Below are positions 1-6,279 of a DNA stretch of 6,315 nucleotides, piece by piece. The DNA is taken from assembly GCA_009785015.1 (NCBI GenBank), contig WQXD01000223.1:1-6315 (forward strand), in the 5' to 3' direction. The number at the start of each line of letters is the position of its first letter. The stretch's first letter is position 1. The notes under the pieces are model-generated. The model saw nothing but the letters and a program-made list of their open reading frames with translations, ran no database searches and was not told the DNA's origin. Both the position numbers and the translations under genes were made by a program. This stretch comes from Oscillospiraceae bacterium. Its GTDB lineage: Bacteria > Bacillota_A > Clostridia > Oscillospirales > WRJC01.

Positions 1-1445
<1,445 letters not shown>

Positions 1446-1463
1446 TTATATGTATTTTGGTAT

Positions 1464-1493
1464 ATTCTACCACGTTTTACACCTGGATGTAAA
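1464..1493 (-). promoter_or_regulatory. Probable sigma-A promoter of the oxidoreductase gene, overlapped by an inverted repeat
   Basis: On the minus strand a -35 box TTTACA (1493-1488) is followed after 18 bases by a -10 box TAGAAT (1469-1464). TGG directly before the -10 box makes it an extended -10, which eases the slightly long spacer. The predicted transcript starts near 1457, giving a leader of about 30 nt that contains the Shine-Dalgarno site. The -35 box forms one arm of an inverted repeat, TTTACA-N6-TGTAAA (1476-1493), so a repressor bound there would block RNA polymerase. This promoter means the gene need not depend on read-through from the DUF1638 gene upstream. Confidence 0.5.
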
Positions 1494-1550
1494 CATATAA
1501 AATGTTAATATTTTGGTTTTTCGGCAAAAAAATAAATTTTTTTCGCTCAA
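1494..1550 (-). other. AT-rich spacer between the DUF1638 gene and the oxidoreductase promoter
   Basis: No GC-rich terminator hairpin is visible after the DUF1638 stop. The only fold is an all-AT one, A7-TTTA-T7 on the minus strand (1526-1543), which is too weak to call a terminator. Read-through from DUF1638 into the oxidoreductase gene is therefore possible. The 11-mer TTTTGCCGAAA (minus strand, 1519-1529) also occurs in the DUF1638 promoter spacer. Confidence 0.5.
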
Positions 1551-2294
1551 TCAATCGCCGGCCTGCATCACATACCGCATATCGTAGACCCCCGTTATCT
1601 TTTTGCCCGGGGGCACGACCAAAAAGCGTTCGTCTTCCCAGCGGCCGTCGATCAGCTCTTTCAGCAGCGATATTTTGCCGTTTGCCACTTTCAATTTTTT
1701 GCCTGTGCCTTCGATTTCGGTTTTGTAGTTTTCAAAAGCGTTTGAATATTCAAAACCCTCGATTCTTATATACACCGCCTCGTCGGTTTCTATTCCGGGA
1801 TGCATCGTCTCCCATATGTAATCGGCGTTGTCTTCACCGTAATTTTTCACATACTCCATGTATTCGGCCGACGTTTTGTATGCGGCGAGTTGGCCGGTGC
1901 CGTAATATTTGTACAGCCCGTGGCTGCGCTCGAAGTAGCCCGTCGAGCTCCAGCGCGCGCTGAGTATATCCCCGAAATCCGCGATGAAGTTTTCGTTGCC
2001 GCCCATGAAGACGGCGCAGCAGTCGTGAACTCTCGGGATGACCATCGGCAAAGGGGCGAAAAGCCCGGTGACGGAATTTCCGCACAGCCCGTAGCCGAGT
2101 ATGAGCGCATCGTAGGGCCGATTTGGTTCGTTTGCGCTTTTGTCGATTTTTTCCTGAATGACCGACTTTAATTTCTGCGGTTCGTCGTGAGCCAGCATGG
2201 GAATAAACTCCAGATCGACGATGTGGGGCGATTCGGATACGAGCCTGCAGGCTATCCGGGCAAAGACGTCGCAGCAGATGAATTTTAAAAACAT
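1551..2294 (-). CDS. DUF1638 family protein of unknown function
   Basis: This is a 247-residue, soluble-looking protein with no signal peptide or membrane segment. Family membership is recognised from YGLCGN (residues 68-73) and IPRVHDCCA (86-94), plus the later YGEDNADYIW stretch and the near-C-terminal FLVVPPGKKI. All of these match the DUF1638 pattern as I remember it. Conserved-looking Cys7, Cys71, His90 and Cys92 could form a metal or cofactor site; this is inference. DUF1638 genes are often found near corrinoid-dependent methyltransferase genes in methanogens and anaerobic bacteria, but no such neighbour is visible here. The gene reads toward the oxidoreductase gene with a 123-nt gap and is divergent from the aldo/keto reductase. 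The ATG at 2294 has a purine-rich GAAGAG about eight bases upstream, and the promoter at 2361-2389 fits. Family call is strong; biochemical role is unknown. Confidence 0.5.
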   Translation of the reverse strand: MFLKFICCDVFARIACRLVSESPHIVDLEFIPMLAHDEPQKLKSVIQEKIDKSANEPNRPYDALILGYGLCGNSVTGLFAPLPMVIPRVHDCCAVFMGGNENFIADFGDILSARWSSTGYFERSHGLYKYYGTGQLAAYKTSAEYMEYVKNYGEDNADYIWETMHPGIETDEAVYIRIEGFEYSNAFENYKTEIEGTGKKLKVANGKISLLKELIDGRWEDERFLVVPPGKKITGVYDMRYVMQAGD

Positions 2295-2310
2295 AATATC
2301 GCTCTTCTTT

Positions 2311-2334
2311 CTTTAAATCTTTAAAACTTTAAAA
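2311..2334 (-). repeat. Three tandem 8-bp repeats in the DUF1638 leader
   Basis: On the plus strand CTTTAAAT, CTTTAAAA, CTTTAAAA follow one another without gaps. They lie between the predicted transcription start near 2354 and the start codon at 2294, so the transcript would carry three UUUAAAG units upstream of the ribosome binding site. The role is unknown; low complexity is a simple alternative explanation. Confidence 0.5.
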
Positions 2335-2360
2335 ATCAAAATAATGATCCGTTGTTTTTT

Positions 2361-2389
2361 ATCATACTACTATTTCGGCAAAATGTCAA
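2361..2389 (-). promoter_or_regulatory. Near-consensus sigma-A promoter of the DUF1638 gene
   Basis: On the minus strand a consensus -35 box TTGACA (2389-2384) is followed after exactly 17 bases by TATGAT (2366-2361), one mismatch from the -10 consensus. The predicted start is near 2354, leaving a leader of about 60 nt before the ATG at 2294. The spacer contains TTTTGCCGAAA, shared with the region just upstream of the oxidoreductase promoter. It is divergent from, and back-to-back with, the plus-strand promoter at 2422-2450. Confidence 0.5.
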
Positions 2390-2395
2390 CTGAAA

Positions 2396-2407
2396 ATATT
2401 AAAATAT
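2396..2407. promoter_or_regulatory. Palindromic AT-rich site between the divergent promoters
   Basis: ATATT-AA-AATAT is a perfect 12-bp inverted repeat lying roughly midway between the two -35 boxes (2389 and 2422). It could be an UP-element-like contact or a shared operator for the divergent DUF1638 and aldo/keto reductase transcripts. AT-rich palindromes this short arise by chance easily. Confidence 0.5.
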
Positions 2408-2421
2408 CTTCCAAATTCGCA

Positions 2422-2450
2422 TTGACATTTTCAGCTTCGCGTGGTAAAAT
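2422..2450 (+). promoter_or_regulatory. Sigma-A promoter reading toward the repeat element and the aldo/keto reductase gene
   Basis: TTGACA (2422-2427), a 17-base spacer and TAAAAT (2445-2450) make a near-consensus promoter with an extended -10 (TGG before the box). The predicted start is near 2457. The first convincing gene downstream is the aldo/keto reductase at 2859, so the leader would be about 400 nt and would include the whole 165-bp repeat element. The first ten bases, TTGACATTTT, are identical to those of the divergent DUF1638 promoter. Confidence 0.5.
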
Positions 2451-2516
2451 TATCTAATATTACCGTTGTAAAAAAGGATAAGAGGCAGAAGAAAACCACC
2501 CCGTCACTTCGTGACA

Positions 2517-2540
2517 CCCCTCCCGCGGAGGGGAATTTTT
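2517..2540 (+). terminator. Terminator-like hairpin 1 inside the repeat element
   Basis: CCCCTCC-CGC-GGAGGGG (2517-2533) forms a 7-bp GC-rich stem followed directly by AATTTTT. On the plus strand this has the form of an intrinsic terminator with a short U-tract. It sits about 60 nt after the predicted start of the plus-strand promoter. Whether it stops transcription, and how well, cannot be judged from sequence. Confidence 0.5.
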
Positions 2541-2631
2541 CCGATATTTCGGGTGTTTTCTTAATTCCCCTCCGCGGAGGGGAATTTTTCCGATATTTCG
2601 GGTGTTTTCTTAATTCCCCTCCGCGGAGGGG
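2523..2631. repeat. Exact tandem repeat of a 49-bp unit, about 2.2 copies
   Basis: Bases 2523-2582 are identical to 2572-2631, giving a 109-bp array with a 49-bp period. Each junction carries the 16-bp palindrome CCCCTCCGCGGAGGGG; in the middle copy it extends to a perfect 24-bp palindrome (2563-2586) flanked by AATT. Each unit also contains CCGA-TATT-TCGG, another small hairpin. Exact identity suggests a recent duplication, perhaps by slippage on the palindrome. Confidence 0.5.
2563..2589 (+). terminator. Terminator-like hairpin 2 inside the repeat element
   Basis: AATTCCCCTC-CGCG-GAGGGGAATT forms a 10-bp stem with a 4-base loop (2563-2586), running into TTTTT (2585-2589). The third copy of the palindrome (2616-2631) is followed by TGGCAGG and so lacks a U-tract. 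On the minus strand none of the copies is followed by a good T-run, so any terminator effect is one-way, toward the aldo/keto reductase gene. Confidence 0.5.
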
Positions 2632-2658
2632 TGGCAGGCGCAGCCTGACGGGGTGGTT

Positions 2659-2858
2659 GTATTTTTTTCTCTTTTGATTTTTACAATTGTAATACTAATA
2701 GTGAAAATAGGAGTAAGCCACAGTTTTTAAAAACATAGAAAAAAGCGTATAAATATAGAAACAAAAAACACAAAAAAAAGAAAGGAGAGCCTATCAAAAA
2801 GAATGGGAAACAAACAGAGATGTATCTTTTTCTACATTTTTGGTAGCAGGATATTTTT
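2659..2858 (+). other. A-rich leader region upstream of the aldo/keto reductase gene
   Basis: This 200-nt stretch has no convincing gene. It starts with a T-rich run (T7 at 2662-2668) just after the element, then two 12-bp palindromes, TTACAATTGTAA (2681-2692) and GTTTTTAAAAAC (2723-2734). A weak possible promoter, TTTTAA (2725-2730), 17 bases, TATAAA (2748-2753), could give the reductase gene a start downstream of the element; only the -10 is convincing. A strong-looking Shine-Dalgarno, AAAGGAG (2781-2787), precedes an ATG at 2803 by 15 bases, but that frame runs out at 2922 inside the reductase gene. No riboswitch class is recognised. Confidence 0.5.
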
Positions 2859-4070
2859 GTGCTCTACCGCGAAAACCAAAAAAACGGCGCCAGCCTTTCG
2901 CAGCTCGGCTTCGGCTGCATGAGATTTCCGCGAAAGGGGGTGGCAATCGACCTTGTACGCTCTGCGGAAATGGTCCGCTCGGCGATAGATGCGGGCGTCA
3001 ACTATTTCGACACGGCGTATATCTATCCCGGGAGCGAAGAAGCGCTCGGCCAGATCCTCTCCGGCAAATTGCGCGAGAGGGTGAATATAGCGACGAAAAT
3101 GCCGTTGTTTTTAGTGCGTTCTGAAAAAGATTTCGACAAGTTCTTCGCGCGGCAGCTCGAGCGCCTCAAAACCGACCGCATAGATTATTATATGCTGCAC
3201 ATGCTCACGGATTTCGGCTATTTCGAAAAGCTGCGCGGGCTGGGGATCGAAAACTGGATAAAAAAAGAAAAAGACAGCGGCAGAATAAAAAACATAGGAT
3301 TTTCATTTCACGGAAGCTACCCTTCATTCGCGCGGATCATCGACGCGTATGACTGGGAATTTTGCATGATCCAATACAATTATCTGGATGAGAACCACCA
3401 GGCGGGCACCGCCGGTCTCAAATACGCGCACTCGAAGGGCATACCGGTCATGGTCATGGAGCCGCTCAGAGGCGGAAAACTCGCCGCAGGACTGCCCTCT
3501 GCGGCCCATAACGAGCTGGCGGCGGCACATAACGAGAGGACGCCCGCCGAATGGGCGCTGAAATGGGTGCTGAACCACCCAGAAGTAAACGTGGTTTTGT
3601 CGGGTATGAGCGAGCAATGGCAGGTGGAACAGAATGTAAAGACGACTTGCGAGACAAGGGCCGGCTCGATGACAAAAGAGGAAACGGAAGCCGTAAAAAA
3701 AGCGGCCGCGGTCATGAAGGCGAATACAAAAACGGACTGCACGGGCTGCGGCTATTGTATGCCGTGCCCGGCGGGGGTCGATATACCCGAGGCGTTTTCC
3801 CGTTTCAACGAAGGCGCCCTTTCGGGCCGCATGCACGCGATCACGCATTATATGATGAGCGCGGGCGTGCTCGCCCAAAAACCGGGTTTCGCCTCGCAGT
3901 GCGTAAAATGCGGCAAATGCGAAGAGCGGTGCCCGCAAAGCATAAAAATCGCAAAAACGCTCGGGCTGGCGAGAAAGTATCTGCAGCCGTTCTGGGTCAG
4001 GGCGGCGGCTAAATTGATGCGGCGTTTTACCGTGGGCGGGATAAAAAACAAAAACAAGCAAAAAATTTAA
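2859..4070 (+). CDS. Aldo/keto reductase with C-terminal two-[4Fe-4S] ferredoxin module
   Basis: This 403-residue cytoplasmic protein belongs to the iron-sulfur aldo/keto reductases (COG1453-type). The N-terminal TIM-barrel part opens with LGFGCMRFP (16-24). The expected catalytic tetrad is visible: Asp51 and Tyr56 in DTAYIYPGSE, Lys80 in ATKMP and His114 in YYMLHML. MEPLRGGKL and RTPAEWALKWVLNHP follow, as usual for the family. The C-terminal module has C-x2-C-x2-C-x2-CP at Cys294-Cys303 and C-x2-C-x2-C-x3-CP at Cys348-Cys358, predicted to bind two 4Fe-4S clusters. The substrate is unknown; members may couple NAD(P)H or ferredoxin to carbonyl reduction (inference). The GTG start gives the family-typical beginning M-L-Y-R-E-N-x-K-N-G, has AGGA (2848-2851) seven bases upstream, and follows an in-frame TAG at 2844. 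The C-terminus is lysine-rich (KNKNKQK). A 7-residue in-frame duplication, AAHNELA/AAHNERT, occurs at 215-228. Confidence 0.5.
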   Translation: MLYRENQKNGASLSQLGFGCMRFPRKGVAIDLVRSAEMVRSAIDAGVNYFDTAYIYPGSEEALGQILSGKLRERVNIATKMPLFLVRSEKDFDKFFARQLERLKTDRIDYYMLHMLTDFGYFEKLRGLGIENWIKKEKDSGRIKNIGFSFHGSYPSFARIIDAYDWEFCMIQYNYLDENHQAGTAGLKYAHSKGIPVMVMEPLRGGKLAAGLPSAAHNELAAAHNERTPAEWALKWVLNHPEVNVVLSGMSEQWQVEQNVKTTCETRAGSMTKEETEAVKKAAAVMKANTKTDCTGCGYCMPCPAGVDIPEAFSRFNEGALSGRMHAITHYMMSAGVLAQKPGFASQCVKCGKCEERCPQSIKIAKTLGLARKYLQPFWVRAAAKLMRRFTVGGIKNKNKQKI

Positions 4071-4092
4071 CAAAATATTTCATATTTTTGTA

Positions 4093-4121
4093 TTGCCATT
4101 TGACGGGATGTCTGGTATAAT
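4093..4121 (+). promoter_or_regulatory. Promoter of the glutamine synthetase gene
   Basis: TTGCCA (4093-4098), 17 bases, then a perfect TATAAT (4116-4121) preceded by TGG, so an extended -10 promoter. The predicted start is near 4128, giving a leader of about 45 nt. The -10 box is embedded in a short inverted repeat, GGTA-TAAT-TACC (4114-4125), which could be an operator half-site pair but is short. No terminator hairpin is visible between the reductase stop at 4070 and this promoter, so read-through is possible. Confidence 0.5.
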
Positions 4122-4150
4122 TACCCGTGTGTACCCATAGCAGAAAAATC

Positions 4151-4156
4151 AGGAGA
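4151..4156 (+). promoter_or_regulatory. Shine-Dalgarno site of the glutamine synthetase gene, unusually far from the ATG
   Basis: AGGAGA ends 16 bases before the ATG at 4173, against a usual 5-9. No ATG, GTG or TTG in the right frame lies nearer: the only TTG (4159) is out of frame and is followed at once by TAA. Family alignment favours the ATG at 4173, since the protein then begins with the usual few residues before FGSLVF. Confidence 0.5.
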
Positions 4157-4172
4157 TATTGTAAAAAAACTT

Positions 4173-6266
4173 ATGAAAGACATACCCGCCCTGTTCGGAT
4201 CGCTTGTCTTCGGCGACGCGGCCATGCAGTCAAGGCTGCCAAAAGAGACTTACGAGGCCCTGAAAGAAACCGTGGCCCGGGGCGCCCAGCTCGATTCCGA
4301 TATAGCGAATATCGTGGCGAACGCCATGAAAAACTGGGCTTTGGAGAACGGCGCGACGCATTTTACCCACTGGTTCCAGCCGCTCACCGGGGTCACCGCC
4401 GAAAAACACCACAGCTTCATATCGCCTGCGGAAGGCGGAAGAGTCATATTGGAATTTTCGGGCAGGGAGCTCATAAAGGGCGAACCCGACGCCTCGAGCT
4501 TCCCGTCGGGGGGCTTGAGGGCCACTTTCGAAGCCAGGGGCTATACCGCCTGGGACCCCACTTCGTACGCTTTTATCAAGGATGGGAGCTTATGCATCCC
4601 CACGGCGTTTTGTTCCTACGGCGGCGATTCGCTCGACAAAAAAATCCCCCTGCTGCGCTCAATGCAGGCACTTGACAAGCAGGCGCGCAGAATACTCGCC
4701 CTGTTCGGCAAAACCGATGTAAAGAGGGTCGTGACCACTGTGGGGGCCGAGCAGGAATATTTTCTTATAGAAAAGGAGATATATGAAAAGCGCCCGGATC
4801 TGGTATATACGGGAAGGACGCTTTTCGGCGCGAAGCCGCCCAAAGGGCAGGAACTCGAAGACCACAACTCGGGCGCGATCAAGCCCAGGGTTTCGGCGTT
4901 TATGAAGGAATTGGACGAGGAGCTGTGGAAACTTGGAGTGCCTGCGAAAACAAAGCACAACGAAACCGCGCCCGCGCAGCATGAACTGACCCCCGTGTTC
5001 TCCACTACGAATATAGCCGCCGACCACAACCAGATAACGATGGAACTCATGAAGACCATCGCGAATAAGCACGGCTTGGCCTGTCTGCTGCATGAAAAGC
5101 CGTTTGCCGGAGTAAACGGCAGCGCCAAGCACAACAATTGGTCGATCTCCACCGATACGGGGGCAAATCTTCTGGAGCCGGGCGAGACGCCGTTTGACAA
5201 TGCGCAGTTTTTGCTGTTTTTGGCGGCGGTCATAAAAGCGGCGGACGAATATCAGGATCTGCTCCGGATATCCGCGGCAAGCGCGGGCAACGACCACAGG
5301 CTCGGGGCATACGAAGCCCCTCCGGCTGTCTTCTCGATGTTTTTGGGCGAGGAACTCACCGATATTTTGGACGCCGTCGAAAACGGCACGCCCTACGAAG
5401 GCAAAGAGAGGGCCCGCTTGGAAATCGGGGCGACCGTTCTGCCGGATTTTCCGAAAGACGCCACCGACAGAAACAGGACTTCGCCTTTCGCCTTCACCGG
5501 CAATAAATTCGAATTCCGGATGGTGGGCGCGAGTTTTTCGATTGCCGACGCGAACATAGTGCTCAACACCGCAGTCGCGGAAGTACTGGGGCAGTTTGCC
5601 GACAGCCTCGAAAATACCGGCGATCTGGCGCGCGATCTGGCGAAACTCATAAAAAAAACGATAAAAGCCCACAAGAGGATAATCTACAACGGCAACAACT
5701 ATTCCAAGCAGTGGCAGGAAGAAGCCGTCATGCGCGGCCTGCAAAATCTTTCAAGCGTTGTCGACGCCCTGCCGGAACTGATCAGCCAAAAAAATATACA
5801 ACTGTTTTCAAAGCACAACGTTTTCACGGAAAACGAGCTGCGCTCGAGATACGAGATACTGCTTGAAAATTACTGCAAAACGATTCATATAGAGGCTCTG
5901 ACATTTATAGAGATCGCAAAACGCGGAATAATACCTTCAGCCGTCAGCTATCAAAACGAAATCGCGGGGCTGGCGCAAAAAAAGAAACAGCTCTTTATCG
6001 ACGCGAAAACCGAGGAGGAATTATTGGAAAAACTCTCTTCGCTGACCGCGGGGGCCTACAAATATTCGGAAGAACTGGAAGCCGCACTCGCCCGAGCGGA
6101 AGCGGCGGAAGGCCCGGCGGCAATCGGCGCGGCGCGTTTTTACAGGGACGGGATATGCCCCCAAATGGCCAATCTGCGCGCCAAAGCGGACCGCCTTGAA
6201 GCGCTCGTCGCCAAAAAATATTGGATTTACCCCACATACGGGGAAATTTTATACAGCGTGAACTGA
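4173..6266 (+). CDS. glnN: Glutamine synthetase type III (GSIII), complete
   Basis: It catalyses ATP-dependent condensation of ammonia with glutamate to glutamine, the main step of ammonia assimilation, in the cytoplasm; GSIII enzymes are large oligomers, known as dodecamers. The length of 697 residues is normal for type III (about 700-730) and far above type I or II. The GSIII-specific N-terminal domain holds FGSLVF (8-13) and the stretch THFTHWFQPLTGVTAEKH. The catalytic domain shows GAEQEYFLI with Glu193 and Glu195, KHNETAPAQHELTP from Lys261 with Glu264, His270 and Glu271, NGSAKHNNWSIST (315-327), and AGNDHRLGAYEAPP with Arg376 and Glu381. The helical GSIII C-terminal domain ends in the family-typical YW-x-YPTYGEILY. 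No key residue appears lost. It has its own promoter and leader. glnA is sometimes used for this class; glnN is the type III name. Nitrogen regulation is likely but no known operator is recognised. Confidence 0.5.
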   Translation: MKDIPALFGSLVFGDAAMQSRLPKETYEALKETVARGAQLDSDIANIVANAMKNWALENGATHFTHWFQPLTGVTAEKHHSFISPAEGGRVILEFSGRELIKGEPDASSFPSGGLRATFEARGYTAWDPTSYAFIKDGSLCIPTAFCSYGGDSLDKKIPLLRSMQALDKQARRILALFGKTDVKRVVTTVGAEQEYFLIEKEIYEKRPDLVYTGRTLFGAKPPKGQELEDHNSGAIKPRVSAFMKELDEELWKLGVPAKTKHNETAPAQHELTPVFSTTNIAADHNQITMELMKTIANKHGLACLLHEKPFAGVNGSAKHNNWSISTDTGANLLEPGETPFDNAQFLLFLAAVIKAADEYQDLLRISAASAGNDHRLGAYEAPPAVFSMFLGEELTDILDAVENGTPYEGKERARLEIGATVLPDFPKDATDRNRTSPFAFTGNKFEFRMVGASFSIADANIVLNTAVAEVLGQFADSLENTGDLARDLAKLIKKTIKAHKRIIYNGNNYSKQWQEEAVMRGLQNLSSVVDALPELISQKNIQLFSKHNVFTENELRSRYEILLENYCKTIHIEALTFIEIAKRGIIPSAVSYQNEIAGLAQKKKQLFIDAKTEEELLEKLSSLTAGAYKYSEELEAALARAEAAEGPAAIGAARFYRDGICPQMANLRAKADRLEALVAKKYWIYPTYGEILYSVN

Positions 6267-6279
6267 CGTTTCAAACGTC
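6265..6279 (+). terminator. Weak possible terminator hairpin after the glutamine synthetase gene
   Basis: GACGTT-TCA-AACGTC is a perfect hairpin overlapping the TGA stop (6264-6266). The following bases, TTTCATATACG, are a poor U-tract, so this may be only a transcript-end stabiliser or chance. The remaining bases to 6315 are AT-rich and show nothing else. Confidence 0.5.

Larger units (their letters stand above)
2494..2658. mobile_element. MITE-like non-coding repeat element with 13-bp terminal inverted repeats
   Basis: The 165-bp element is bounded by perfect 13-bp inverted repeats, AACCACCCCGTCA (2494-2506) and TGACGGGGTGGTT (2646-2658). Just inside each end is a small hairpin: GTCAC-TTC-GTGAC at 2503-2515 on the left and CAGGC-GCA-GCCTG at 2635-2647 on the right. 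Next come ACCCCTCC and GGAGGGGT blocks, also inverted copies. The two arms, about 45 bp each, are therefore inverted copies that differ mainly in the hairpin sequence while both keep pairing. Between them lies a 49-bp tandem repeat. It encodes no transposase, so movement would need one supplied in trans. I recall similar CCACCCCGTCA...CCCCTCC...GGAGGGGAATT sequences as dispersed repeats in Clostridia genomes, but cannot verify copy number here. No clear target-site duplication is seen at the ends. Confidence 0.5.

Noticed and set aside
2523..2631. Possible CRISPR array
   Set aside because: The full 49-bp period is identical between copies, so there are no unique spacers, and no cas gene is present.
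2441..2677. 78-residue open frame with repeated peptide (RGGEFFRYFGCFL-like)
   Set aside because: It is read through the 49-bp repeat element, its GTG overlaps the -10 region of the promoter at 2422-2450 so that promoter cannot transcribe it whole, and it resembles no protein family.
2659..2858. Riboswitch or other structured RNA in the reductase leader
   Set aside because: Beyond the repeat element and two short AT palindromes there is no recognisable aptamer core; the A-rich stretch is mostly unstructured.
2820..2870. In-frame TAG at 2844 as a recoded codon extending the reductase upstream
   Set aside because: The family-typical N-terminus begins exactly at the GTG at 2859, and the eight upstream residues (MYLFLHFW) match nothing.
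3324..4073. 249-residue minus-strand open frame
   Set aside because: Antisense to the aldo/keto reductase, including its cysteine motifs; no independent coding evidence or promoter.
4659..5744. 361-residue minus-strand open frame
   Set aside because: It is antisense to the conserved catalytic region of glutamine synthetase; long antisense frames are expected opposite GC-biased codons and it shows no family motif.
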